Shown here: positions 32,711 through 40,941 of the stretch, piece after piece
Numbering within the stretch: position 1 is the first letter of the stretch
Layout: each line of letters opens with the position of its first letter
Source: JAGQVA01 sp033764335
GTDB lineage: Bacteria > Bacteroidota > Bacteroidia > J057
NCBI GenBank assembly: GCA_033764335.1
Contig: JANRJC010000017.1
Span: 1-64,000, forward strand
Reading direction: 5' to 3'
DNA length: 64,000 nt
Notes under the pieces: model-generated
Database searches by the model: none
Seen by the model: the letters and a program-made list of their open reading frames with translations, nothing else
What the model was told of the DNA's origin: nothing
Position numbers and translations under genes: made by a program

Positions 32711-33631
32711 CTAACCCGAACAGTCCTCAAAAAAGCCTATCGCCACGAGTGCTTCCTGCAACGCATTCGTTTCGGCTTCGCTCAGCGGACGGAGCGGTGC
32801 CCGCGTCGTACCACAGTCCCGACCAATCATTTGCATGATGGCTTTGCCCGCAGGAATGCCGCCGTATTCGTACATCCGGGCAATGGCGTTGACGGATTTT
32901 TCCTGGAAAAAACGGGCCTGATGGATGTCGCCTTTTTCAAAGGCGTCGAGCAACCGCCGGTAAACGGGCATGTGGTAGTTGTAGGTGCTGCCTACGGCTC
33001 CGTCTGCTCCCATCGAAAGGGCAGCCAGCAGTTCTTCGTCTCTCCCCCACAACATCGTGTATTTCCCATCCCGAAACTGTGTACATCGGTGGAAATCCAT
33101 CAGGTGACTGTGGGAATATTTAATGCCCACCAGGCTGGGGAAACGGGTCTCTGCGATTTCCAGGTACCGGTACATGGAAAAATCCACACCGGTAAGGCCG
33201 GGGATATGGTAATAATAGACGGGCAGGTCGGGTACAACGGCAGCAATCTCGGCGCAGTATTCGACCAGGTATTCGACCGAATGAAGGGGAAAATAGCTCG
33301 GTGCCAAAATGGCAAGGGCATGTATGCCGGAATCCCGCGCGCTTCGGGCCAGTTCTTGTGCGTCTGCCTGACAGTTTCCCCCCACCATGGCAATGGTCGT
33401 AAACCCCGAAGGACAGGAGGCTCCCCAAGCGGTAAATAATGTCTTGCGTTCCTCCATCGTCAGGGAAGGGCCTTCCCCGGTCGAACCGCCGATAAACGCG
33501 CCTTTTACGCCGTTGGCAGCGAGAAAAGAGGCCATATCGGGGATCATTTCCGGACGAATGCGCCCGTCGGGATACATAGGCGTAAATGGCGCTGCGATCA
33601 GGGCGTGTTTTGGTAAGAGGTGGTTTTTCAT
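32711..33631 (-). CDS. nanA: N-acetylneuraminate lyase / DapA-family aldolase
   Basis: A 306-residue class I aldolase of the DapA superfamily, normal length. Key parts are visible: GGSTGEG (49-54; the Ser-Thr pair binds the pyruvate carboxylate), the catalytic Tyr in YYYHIPGLTGVD (Y141), and the Schiff-base lysine K171 in VGIKYS. The YYYHIP and GLTGVD wording is closer to N-acetylneuraminate lyase than to dihydrodipicolinate synthase. It would split sialic acid into N-acetylmannosamine and pyruvate in the cytoplasm. No other sialic-acid genes (epimerase, kinase, transporter) lie beside it, so specificity within the superfamily remains likely rather than certain. Confidence 0.83.
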   Translation of the reverse strand: MKNHLLPKHALIAAPFTPMYPDGRIRPEMIPDMASFLAANGVKGAFIGGSTGEGPSLTMEERKTLFTAWGASCPSGFTTIAMVGGNCQADAQELARSARDSGIHALAILAPSYFPLHSVEYLVEYCAEIAAVVPDLPVYYYHIPGLTGVDFSMYRYLEIAETRFPSLVGIKYSHSHLMDFHRCTQFRDGKYTMLWGRDEELLAALSMGADGAVGSTYNYHMPVYRRLLDAFEKGDIHQARFFQEKSVNAIARMYEYGGIPAGKAIMQMIGRDCGTTRAPLRPLSEAETNALQEALVAIGFFEDCSG

Positions 33632-33649
33632 GAGGAAAGATATAGACTA

Positions 33650-33690
33650 AAAAAAGGATGCGGCGCAGTGGATAAAACTGTGCCGCATCG
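33650..33690 (-). terminator. Intrinsic terminator of tRNA-Gly
   Basis: On the minus strand a GC-rich stem GATGCGGCACAGT pairs with ACTGCGCCGCATC (one wobble) around a short AT loop, then CCTTTTTTT. Stem plus T-run lies directly downstream of the tRNA and ahead of nanA. Confidence 0.85.
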
Positions 33691-33696
33691 GGTGAG

Positions 33697-33769
33697 AGCG
33701 AGAAACGGGAGTCGAACCCGCGACCCTCAGCTTGGGAAGCTGATGCTCTACCAACTGAGCTATTCTCGC
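33697..33769 (-). tRNA. trnG-CCC: tRNA-Gly (anticodon CCC)
   Basis: The minus strand folds as a 73-nt cloverleaf: acceptor GCGAGAA/TTCTCGC, D-arm AGCTCAGTTGGTAGAGCA, anticodon loop TTCCCAA (anticodon CCC, reads GGG), T-arm CGGGTTCGACTCCCG, discriminator T. The 3' CCA is not encoded (CTC follows), common in Bacteroidota. A strong terminator follows. Confidence 0.95.
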
Positions 33770-33853
33770 GTGAGATTTGCTGGGCAAATCCTACACAAGT
33801 ATAAGACTTTTTGATAAAATTGTTGCGGAAAAATTTAAGTAATTTTCGGCTGT

Positions 33854-34906
33854 ATGTTAAACCACCTGCTGTTTCTTTCGCCCGGGTTTCCCGCAGATGA
33901 AGCCGATACACCCTGCCTGCCGACGGTTCAGGCACTGGTAAAGGAGACGGCAAGGGTTTTCCCGGAAACGTTTGTTTCGGTGGTGAGTACGCAGTATCCC
34001 TTTACCGCCGGTGAATACCGGTGGAAGGGCCACACGATTTACAGTGCCGGCGGGAAAAACCGGCGGTTTCCCCTGCGACTAAAGACCTGGTACGATGCCC
34101 GCAACTATATCCTCGCCTTGCACCGCCGCCGGCCTGTCAGCCTTATCCACAGTTTCTGGCTCAGCGAATGCGCCCTGATTGGCCATTTTACCGCTCAAAA
34201 ACTGAGGATTCCTCATCTGACCACCGTCATGGGGCAGGATGCCCGGAAAGGAAATCCTTACCTCCGCATACTTCCCCTGGAGAAAATGAATCTTGTCGGA
34301 CTTTCCGAGTTTCACGTCGCACAATTTTACGAAACAACGGGTATAAACCTGAGCAATGTCGTTCCCTGGGGTATTGAGACCCAAGATTTCCCTCCGTTTA
34401 ATGCGGGCGAAAGGCCGATTGATCTTCTGGGTGTAGGGTCGCTAATTCCGCTCAAAAACTATGGCGTAATGATCGAAACCGCGGCCCGGCTCCGGGAGAA
34501 GTTTCCACGGCTGCGTTGTGAACTGGTAGGCGACGGAGTGGAGCGGGAAATGCTGGAAAAAAAGGCAGAAGCACGGGGTTTAAAAGAACATTTTCGCTTT
34601 TGCGGACAACTTCCGAGGGAACAGGTACTGGAAAAAATGAGGCGGAGCCGCGTGTTGTTTCACCCTTCGGGTTATGAATCTTTTGGCTACGTATTTTCCG
34701 AGGCGTTGTATTCCGGTATGAAAGTTTGCAGTCGAAAAACGGGCATCGCCGGAGCGCATGGGGAAACCGCAGATACCGACGAAGAAATGCTGAAACTGGC
34801 AGAAAGTCTGCTTTCCCAACCCTACAACCCTTTGCGCGAAAAAGTTCCGACCATTTACGAATCTGTTCAAACTTACCGGGAACTTTACAGGTCTTGGGGG
34901 AGGTAA
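33854..34906 (+). CDS. Family 4 glycosyltransferase
   Basis: A 350-residue GT-B fold glycosyltransferase. The N-terminal half has the acceptor-domain opening HLLFLSPGFPADEADTPCLPTVQAL and LIHSFWLSECALIGHF. The C-terminal half has the GT4 nucleotide-sugar signature: LLGVGSLIPLKNYGVMIETAARL (about 190-212), CELVGDGVEREMLEKKAEARGL, HFRFCGQLPREQVLEKM and HPSGYESFGYVFSEALYSGMKV (about 272-293) containing the ExxxxxxxE-type motif. It is cytoplasmic or membrane-associated and probably adds a sugar to a lipid or cell-surface glycan. It is a single gene with no other glycan genes next to it. Donor and acceptor unknown. Confidence 0.85.
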   Translation: MLNHLLFLSPGFPADEADTPCLPTVQALVKETARVFPETFVSVVSTQYPFTAGEYRWKGHTIYSAGGKNRRFPLRLKTWYDARNYILALHRRRPVSLIHSFWLSECALIGHFTAQKLRIPHLTTVMGQDARKGNPYLRILPLEKMNLVGLSEFHVAQFYETTGINLSNVVPWGIETQDFPPFNAGERPIDLLGVGSLIPLKNYGVMIETAARLREKFPRLRCELVGDGVEREMLEKKAEARGLKEHFRFCGQLPREQVLEKMRRSRVLFHPSGYESFGYVFSEALYSGMKVCSRKTGIAGAHGETADTDEEMLKLAESLLSQPYNPLREKVPTIYESVQTYRELYRSWGR

Positions 34907-35068
34907 AGTACAGGGGTTAACAAAAAAAATAGCAAAATACACCGGTTTATCTCTCGAACAAATCGCAATCCTTTGCGGGGAAATCAACCCATAGTTGGCA
35001 AATCCCTCCTTTGTGTAGTATCTTACAAGAGCGAATTCCCGTATTACGGACAACAATTATTTTATTTT

Positions 35069-36073
35069 ATGTTTGAGAAAACCGGGAAAGTTTTGGTCAT
35101 AGATGATGACGAGGGCATTCTACTGACACTGAAAATCCTGCTCAGAAAACACTTCTGTGAGATCGTCACGGAAATGACACCTCAGAAAATCACCCAACTT
35201 CTCAGCCAGCAGCATTTCCATGTGGTCATGCTCGACATGAATTTTGCCGTCGGTGCGACCAACGGACGGGAGGGCTTTCATTGGCTCAAAACCATCCGCG
35301 AACTTTCGCCCGAGTCGGAAGTGGTCATGATGACGGCCTACGCCGATATCGAACTGGCGATCCGGGCGATCAAAGAAGGTGCAATGGATTTTGTGATAAA
35401 ACCCTGGGAGAATGACAAACTCATCGCCACGGTTCTGGATGCTTTTAAGAAAAGCCAGATGGTCGAACCCACTTCTCCCCTGATTGTGCCAACGGCTTCC
35501 GCAGAAGAAGTTCACCGGGTGTTTATGTTTCTCGACATCAAGTCCTCGACCGAAATTGCCGATACGCTGGGGCATTTTCGCTACTTTTCATTGTTAAATG
35601 ACTTTTTCGGTGATATTTCGGAATCTATTTCTGAGTGGAAAGGCGAAATCTACCAATACGTCGGCGACGAAGTGGTAGTGTCCTGGCCGTTGGAAACGGG
35701 CGTCGAAGCGGCACGTTGCCTGAACTGCTTTTTCCATATCTGCGACCGGATGGACATGCTTACGCCGCGTTATCTCGAAAAATACGGGCTTATGCCCCAA
35801 TTTAAAGCGGGTTTCCACTGCGGAAAAGTAACCACAGGCTCCATCGGTACCATCAAAAAAGAAATTGTATTTTCCGGAGAAGCCCTTGCCGTCACGGCAA
35901 GGATTGAGAGCCTGTGCAACCGCTACAAAGTGAATCTTTTACTCTCGGAAACCTTAATGTCATACCTTCCGGAAAATGAATTCCTTATTTCCCGGAAAAT
36001 TGACGATATTATCCTCCGTGGCAAACAAACGCCCATGACGCTTTACAGTATCGAAAGACAAAAAACGACTTAG
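35069..36073 (+). CDS. Response-regulator receiver fused to class III nucleotidyl cyclase domain
   Basis: A 334-residue two-domain regulator; the frame opens 32 codons earlier but the ATG at 35069 begins exactly at the receiver domain. The receiver (1-120) has the acidic pocket IDDDE, phospho-acceptor D56, T89 and K111. The cyclase homology domain (about 148-325) keeps both metal-binding aspartates (D156 in FLDIKSST and D200 in YVGDEVVV) and R278, but the transition-state Asn of the usual NxxxR motif is Ala274 (GEALAVTARIE). It may make cAMP weakly, use another substrate, or act as a sensor only. The next gene, a membrane HExxH protein, begins 9 nt later. No histidine kinase is adjacent. Confidence 0.85.
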   Translation: MFEKTGKVLVIDDDEGILLTLKILLRKHFCEIVTEMTPQKITQLLSQQHFHVVMLDMNFAVGATNGREGFHWLKTIRELSPESEVVMMTAYADIELAIRAIKEGAMDFVIKPWENDKLIATVLDAFKKSQMVEPTSPLIVPTASAEEVHRVFMFLDIKSSTEIADTLGHFRYFSLLNDFFGDISESISEWKGEIYQYVGDEVVVSWPLETGVEAARCLNCFFHICDRMDMLTPRYLEKYGLMPQFKAGFHCGKVTTGSIGTIKKEIVFSGEALAVTARIESLCNRYKVNLLLSETLMSYLPENEFLISRKIDDIILRGKQTPMTLYSIERQKTT

Positions 36074-36082
36074 GTTATAACA

Positions 36083-36709
36083 ATGGACCGATTTGAAAAA
36101 TTCGCCGAAGAACTGAGACAAATTGTCCCTTTTACCATTCGCTACAAAGATGAGTCCTGGATAATGCAGGTCATTAATGTATTTGTTATGCCTTTTTGCC
36201 CGGAATTTCTCTCGCGTTTTACCACCGTCATCGGCAATACCATTTATTTCCCCAACCCGTCATTTATCCGGGCAAATCCGGAGTCGGCCATGCGTGTACT
36301 CGCTCACGAAGTGGTACATATTCTGGACATGGATCGCTGGACGCCGGGTTTTTTTATGGGGCTTTATCTTTTTCCCCAAATCTTTTTTCTGGGGGTATTT
36401 CTTTTCCCCTTTATAGGACTCTGGTCATTGCTTTTTTTAGTGTTTTTGCTGCCCCTCCCCGCCCCTTTCCGGAGTTATTTTGAGATTCGCGGGTATGCGA
36501 TGGATTTGCTTACGATCCCCCCTCACCGGCGCAAAGCCGCGCTGGATCAGACCGTCAAACATTTTACCGGCTGGAACTACTACAAAATGTTTCCCTTCGA
36601 ATCCATTGTCCGAAATCAACTCAACGACCTGGTGAACAAAACCGAAAGCGGGGAAGAAAAGAATCTGATGAAAATCCTCTTGGTCTATGAATTGGTAGTC
36701 GAAGAATAA
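36083..36709 (+). CDS. Membrane protein with HExxH zinc-peptidase-like motif
   Basis: A 208-residue protein with a cytoplasmic or periplasmic N-terminal part, the motif LAHEVVHILD (H75-E76-x-x-H79), one or two membrane helices (about 88-125, very Phe/Leu-rich), then YFEIRGYAMDLL whose Glu134 is placed like the third zinc ligand in M48-type gluzincins. The C-terminal part contains FTGWNYYKMFPF. The combination suggests a small membrane metallopeptidase, though the family is not one I can name. It follows the receiver/cyclase gene by 9 nt, so regulated proteolysis downstream of that signal is conceivable, but this is only inferred from position. Confidence 0.6.
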   Translation: MDRFEKFAEELRQIVPFTIRYKDESWIMQVINVFVMPFCPEFLSRFTTVIGNTIYFPNPSFIRANPESAMRVLAHEVVHILDMDRWTPGFFMGLYLFPQIFFLGVFLFPFIGLWSLLFLVFLLPLPAPFRSYFEIRGYAMDLLTIPPHRRKAALDQTVKHFTGWNYYKMFPFESIVRNQLNDLVNKTESGEEKNLMKILLVYELVVEE

Positions 36710-36741
36710 TGGGTATTTTGGTCGGATGAAACGACTAAATT

Positions 36742-36783
36742 ACCCCCTTTCGCTGGTCGTCCCCCTTAAAATGGGGACTGGCG
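36742..36783 (-). repeat. Dispersed palindromic repeat, copy A
   Basis: An imperfect palindrome (TCGCTGGTCGTCCCC ... GGGGACTGGCGA) flanked by a C5/G5 run. Read on the minus strand it aligns over about 42 nt with the sequence at 62835-62880 (shared CAGT, CCC, AAGGGGGA, GACC and AAGGGGGT blocks in the same order). It lies at the 5' end of the amidohydrolase gene and contains its likely ATG. Confidence 0.65.
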
Positions 36784-38534
36784 AAAAAAAATATCTAAGA
36801 TTCGATAGATTTCCCCGGCTTCAAACTATATCGCTGTTTGCCCTGTTGCTGCCTTTTCTTCTCCACAGCCAGCCGACACTTCGGATCAGCAATTGCCGTA
36901 TCGTAGATCCTATTTCAGGTAAAGTCACTGAAAATCAGGATATTATTGTCGAAGGAGATGAAATCAAACGCATTATCGCTCACCGCGACCGCCCTTCCGA
37001 TCCGAATGAAAAAATTTTTGATGCTGCGGGCAAATGGGTGATTCCGGGCCTGACCGATGCCCATGTCCATTTTTTCCAGTCAGGAGGATTGTATGCCCGT
37101 CCTGACATTATAGACCTGCGGGAACGTGTATCGGTTGAGGAAGAACGCCGGCGGGTGATGGCTCTGGCGCCCGATTTTATGGCGCGTTATCTGAGTTGTG
37201 GCATCACTTCGGTTTGTGATATGGGAGGGCCTTTCACCAATTTTGACATTCGGGCGATGGCGGCGGCTTCCGATTCCTTTCCGGATGTATATACCACCGG
37301 CCCGCTGATTTCTTCTTATCAGCCGGAAGAATTTGGCGACAACGATCCGCCGATCCTGAAGGTAACAACACCGGAAGAAGCCCGGGAAAAAGTCCGGGCA
37401 CAGATTCCCCAAAAACCCGACTACATCAAAATCTGGTACATTGTTCGTCGGGGCGAAAAGCCGGAACAATTTCTACCCATAGTCGAAGCCGTAATAGAGG
37501 AAAGCCACAAACACGAGATTCCGGTGGCGGTACATGCCACCCAGCGTGAGACGGCCCGCCTCGCGGTCAAAGCAGGAGCCGATATACTCGTTCACAGTGT
37601 GGATGATCAGGTAGTGGATCAGGCATTCATTGACCTCCTGAAGGAAAAAAAAGTGAGTTATATCCCAACCTTGTCCGTGAATGAAAATTACACCCAGGCC
37701 TTGGGGCAGCATTGGGCTTTCCGACCGGAAGATTTTGAGGTTGCCAACCCTTTTACATTGGGAAGCCTGACCGATATAAGACAGATATCACCGAAAATGA
37801 TACCGTTATATGTCCAAAACATGATGGCTCAACCCTTCGTGCGTGCGCCCAAAGTGGAAATCATGTATGAAAACCTTCGCAAGTTGCACGAAGGTGGAAT
37901 TAATATCGTAACCGGCACCGATGCCGGAAATATCGGCACCCTTCATGCTTCCTCTTTTTATGAAGAAATAATCGCCATGAATGAAGCAGGCCTTTCTCCA
38001 CTTGAGGTACTCAGAGCCTCCACTTTCAACGGAGCGCGGATGTTTGGAAAAGAAAAAAAGCAAGGCACAGTGGAGGTTGGAAAGCGAGCAGAATTGGTAA
38101 TTTTGGAGGAAAATCCGTTGGAAAATATCCAGAATCTCCGCCGGGTTACGGCGGTTGTTTTTAAAGGAAAAATTCAGGTTCCGGATTCCCTGCGCGCAGA
38201 TACTCCCGAAGAAATTGTACAACGCCAACTAAACGCCTGGAACTTGAAAAACGCAGAAGTTTTTGCGGATTGTTTTGACGAAAATGTAGAAGTATTTCGA
38301 TACCCCCATGAAAAAATGTATCAGGGGAAAAAAAACCTCTACGACCGATATAAGCCTTTTTTTGAAGAAAATCCCCAAGCACACTGCGAACGGGTAAACC
38401 GAATCCGGATGGGAAATATCGTCATAGACGAAGAGAAAATCACGGGACTGGCAAACGGCAATTTGTTACGAGCTTTGGCCATTTACGAAGTTGTGAATGG
38501 GAAAATAGTCAAAATCACTTTTGTTTTCCCCTGA
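36771..38534 (+). CDS. Secreted amidohydrolase with C-terminal SnoaL-like domain
   Basis: A periplasmic or secreted metal-dependent amidohydrolase. The preferred start (ATG at 36771) gives a basic n-region and signal core LQTISLFALLLPFLLHSQ; an ATG at 36726 would add 15 residues encoded mostly by a dispersed repeat. The TIM-barrel shows the D-A-H-V-H metal motif in IPGLTDAHVHFF, VAVHATQRE, ILVHSVDD and NIVTGTDAGNIGT (metal-site Asp), plus the flanking beta-sandwich (DPISGKVTENQDIIVEGDEI and GKRAELVILEENPLENI). A last domain of about 110 residues (PEEIVQRQLNAWNLKNAEVFADCF to FVFP) is of the SnoaL/NTF2 type, an unusual addition. Relatives act as prolidases or imidazolone-type hydrolases; the substrate is unknown. 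Confidence 0.82.
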   Translation: MGTGEKKYLRFDRFPRLQTISLFALLLPFLLHSQPTLRISNCRIVDPISGKVTENQDIIVEGDEIKRIIAHRDRPSDPNEKIFDAAGKWVIPGLTDAHVHFFQSGGLYARPDIIDLRERVSVEEERRRVMALAPDFMARYLSCGITSVCDMGGPFTNFDIRAMAAASDSFPDVYTTGPLISSYQPEEFGDNDPPILKVTTPEEAREKVRAQIPQKPDYIKIWYIVRRGEKPEQFLPIVEAVIEESHKHEIPVAVHATQRETARLAVKAGADILVHSVDDQVVDQAFIDLLKEKKVSYIPTLSVNENYTQALGQHWAFRPEDFEVANPFTLGSLTDIRQISPKMIPLYVQNMMAQPFVRAPKVEIMYENLRKLHEGGINIVTGTDAGNIGTLHASSFYEEIIAMNEAGLSPLEVLRASTFNGARMFGKEKKQGTVEVGKRAELVILEENPLENIQNLRRVTAVVFKGKIQVPDSLRADTPEEIVQRQLNAWNLKNAEVFADCFDENVEVFRYPHEKMYQGKKNLYDRYKPFFEENPQAHCERVNRIRMGNIVIDEEKITGLANGNLLRALAIYEVVNGKIVKITFVFP

Positions 38535-38787
38535 TTCAGAAAAATTTGAAAAAAGCTGAAGGAAAATTTTGTTTTTTGAACAACCATTTAGTTTATTTAC
38601 AAAAAAATACAAAGGATTCCACAATAAAGTTCATTCCAAAGAAAATAACAGCTAATTGAAAAGTTTACAAGTACCCACAAGTAGGTATTGTAATTGGTTT
38701 TTTCCTTGAATTAATTCGCATATATTTTTATGAATTGTAACGGCTACACTTTTTAACTGAGCCTGTGCCAACCAGAAAATAATAGGT
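38535..38787. promoter_or_regulatory. AT-rich leader of the LuxR-type gene
   Basis: 253 nt without a gene, strongly AT-rich and containing several A/T tracts. I see no clear hairpin or -7 box match. It presumably holds the regulator's promoter. Confidence 0.25.
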
Positions 38788-39501
38788 GTGGAACAATATT
38801 GGGAACAGCTAAACATACGGTCATTTGATGATCTTTTCAACCGGGACAATCCGAAAGGGGTCTCGCTAATGGATAATCTGGCTGATATGCTTTCGGGTAC
38901 GATTTTTTTACTTGAGATCTTTGACTCTTTAGGACAACTTGAAATTAACACCACTTTTTGCAGCAACCGGGGAGTAACCCTTCCTCGTTCGACCAAAATT
39001 TCGGCGGAATTTCGTCCCTGCATCCATCCGGAAGATTTTTTGTGGCTGGAAGACCGATTCAAACAAACCGCGAATACGACAACAGATGGGTTTCAGTTTT
39101 TCGCCCGGTTACAGACCTCAGATACAGAAGAAAGTGAAGAAATCATTTATAAATGGCATTTTTTTACAATCAAAGTTTTGAAGCAAACGGAGTCAGGTTT
39201 TCCTTATCAACTGCTTTGTATTGCTATTTCAACCGAAAATATTGTCAATCACGAGCGCAAATTTGAGACTTATATCAAAGATGCCTCCTTTATAAGAACA
39301 AATCGGGAAAAGTTTTTTTTCCTTACTTCCCGGGAGAAAGAAGTTTTACACCTTCTTTCTAAAGGTTATACCAACCGTCAAACTTCCCTAAAGCTGGGAA
39401 TTTCGGAACAAACGGTAAAAACCCACCGAAAAAAAGTAATTAAAAAACTTCATACCGCAAATCCAATGGAACTGGCAAATTACCTCGTATTCTTCGAATA
39501 A
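38788..39501 (+). CDS. LuxR-family regulator with PAS-like N-terminal domain
   Basis: A 237-residue transcription regulator using a GTG start (a stop lies ten codons upstream in frame and no ATG precedes the conserved region). The first 165 residues look like a PAS-type sensor: RPCIHPEDFLWLEDRFKQ and a beta-rich FQFFARLQTSD...IIYKWHFFTIKVL. The C-terminus is a LuxR/GerE helix-turn-helix, LTSREKEVLHLLSKGYTNRQTSLKLGISEQTVKTHRKKVIKKL (about 178-220). It would bind DNA in response to a ligand or redox cue. A strong terminator follows, so it is monocistronic; the TonB/receptor pair just downstream is a plausible target. Confidence 0.85.
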   Translation: MEQYWEQLNIRSFDDLFNRDNPKGVSLMDNLADMLSGTIFLLEIFDSLGQLEINTTFCSNRGVTLPRSTKISAEFRPCIHPEDFLWLEDRFKQTANTTTDGFQFFARLQTSDTEESEEIIYKWHFFTIKVLKQTESGFPYQLLCIAISTENIVNHERKFETYIKDASFIRTNREKFFFLTSREKEVLHLLSKGYTNRQTSLKLGISEQTVKTHRKKVIKKLHTANPMELANYLVFFE

Positions 39502-39548
39502 AGCCGGTTTTAGGGTTTTTAAGAGTGCATATCTATTCAGCAGTGACA

Positions 39549-39584
39549 TGACCTTGTCCCGAAAGGGACGGGTCAGTCTTTTTT
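39549..39584 (+). terminator. Intrinsic terminator after the LuxR-type gene
   Basis: TGACC and GTCCC pair with GGGAC and GGTCA around a GAAA tetraloop, with a small internal bulge, then GTCTTTTTT. A strong plus-strand terminator 48 nt after the stop codon. Confidence 0.85.
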
Positions 39585-39855
39585 CACCTTATAAAACATG
39601 GGTATTGTTTTTTTGAAATAATCCTTGCATATTTGTTTTTCATTGATTAAATAAGTATTCAATTTATTTTCTTGCGGTTCTATTCTTTACCTACCTGCTT
39701 AAATCTGAACTGAGAAAATAACTATAGATAAGAATTGATCTCTTTAGAGCATTTTTTGGGTCGATGGAAGGTGTGGTGGTAATCCCTTTACCATACACAC
39801 CTCCTTTTTACTCTTTGGAGAAACGCTTGCACGTTAACCATTTTTCTTTTTTCTA
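39585..39855 (+). promoter_or_regulatory. Leader region of the tonB-receptor operon with second hairpin
   Basis: A 271-nt gap. It ends in a hairpin (AGGTGTG...TGGTAA pairing with TTACCA...CACACCT, 39769-39802) followed by CCTTTTTA, 50 nt before the TonB start. This could be an attenuator in the mRNA leader or the terminator of a short RNA transcribed from the 185 nt between the two hairpins. No ORF of note lies here. Confidence 0.4.
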
Positions 39856-40941
39856 ATGAAATTACTCAATCCGCCGACACAATCATTCTTACAAACCTTG
39901 AAACTCTGGCTTAATTCGCGTCAAACAACCTTGATTCTTGCCCTAATTTTTGTTTTTATCCTCACAGGGTTCTTGCTGGCTGATTCCTTTTCCCGTGGAA
40001 AATCCGGCTTAACCACCGAGATCATCCCGGAAAACGTATCAGAAAACCGTTCTATGACACATTCTGACCTTTCGGGTACAGATTTGAGCGATTCGGTGAC
40101 AACTTTCACCGAAGAAACTTCCGACCCGGTTTCCGATCTTGTTGCTTCTCCGCTTCCGGGTCCGATTGATCTGGGATCGCCGGATGGCATTTTTGACATT
40201 ATCGGCACCCCCATAGCCGGAGAGCCGCTCCAGTTTCGTATCCGAAATTATGATCCCGAAATTATCTACGAAATGAACCTGGGAAACGGAGAAAGGCAAC
40301 GAGTGTTTAAAGAGTCCTTTTACCGCTATCCCGAACCCGGAAGTTTTAAAATCACCCTCACCTTTACCAAACCCGGGGACGTAAGCCTTTATGTTTCTCG
40401 TTACCTGAAGGTCAGACCCGTGGATTCGCAATCAGCGACCCTCGTCACTCCCACCTACCAGCCCGCGGTTGCCGAGGCGCGAAACTTACTACCGGATACT
40501 CAAACCGCTGTCATTCCGAAATTACCGGAAGTAGTAACTGAAACCGAAAAACCGGTTCAAACTCCGGAGAAAAAAATCGCAACGCCTACTCCCCCTGTCT
40601 CGGTCAGCCCTCCTACAAACCCCGCTACGCCGGTAGAATTTGCCGAAAAAATGCCTGCCTTTCCGGGAGGGCCAAAAGCGCTGAATGATTATTTCAGCCA
40701 AAAAATCATTTATCCCGAAATGGCTCGCGAAAATGAAATCGAAGGAAAAGTTTATGTGCGTTTTACGGTTTTGCCAGACGGAAAAACCTCCGATTTTTCC
40801 ATCGTCCGGGGCATCGGTTATGGCTGCGACGAAGAAGCCCTTCGGGTAGTTTATGCCATGCCCAAATGGATTCCCGGCGAACAAAACGGCCAAAAAATCC
40901 CTGTAATCAAAACGCTGCCTATCACTTTCAGACTTAAGTAA
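39856..40941 (+). CDS. TonB-family energy transducer with PKD-like periplasmic region
   Basis: A 361-residue inner-membrane protein: short cytoplasmic start, one TM (about 28-45), a beta-domain (about 105-185; IAGEPLQFRIRNYDPEIIYEMNLGNGERQRV and RYPEPGSFKITLTF, PKD-like), a Pro/Thr-rich spacer (about 200-255, for example TPTPPVSVSPPTNPATPVEF) that can span the periplasm, and a TonB C-terminal domain (about 265-361; AFPGGPKALNDYFSQKIIYP, GKVYVRFTVLPDGK). It transmits proton-motive force from ExbBD to an outer-membrane receptor. The receptor gene begins in its stop codon (TAATG), indicating a dedicated TonB-receptor pair. No exbB/exbD are in the window. Confidence 0.85.
   Translation: MKLLNPPTQSFLQTLKLWLNSRQTTLILALIFVFILTGFLLADSFSRGKSGLTTEIIPENVSENRSMTHSDLSGTDLSDSVTTFTEETSDPVSDLVASPLPGPIDLGSPDGIFDIIGTPIAGEPLQFRIRNYDPEIIYEMNLGNGERQRVFKESFYRYPEPGSFKITLTFTKPGDVSLYVSRYLKVRPVDSQSATLVTPTYQPAVAEARNLLPDTQTAVIPKLPEVVTETEKPVQTPEKKIATPTPPVSVSPPTNPATPVEFAEKMPAFPGGPKALNDYFSQKIIYPEMARENEIEGKVYVRFTVLPDGKTSDFSIVRGIGYGCDEEALRVVYAMPKWIPGEQNGQKIPVIKTLPITFRLK

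Noticed and set aside
34973..35068. Extended N-terminus of the receiver-cyclase protein
   Set aside because: The 32 extra residues have no domain and the receiver domain starts exactly at the ATG at 35069.
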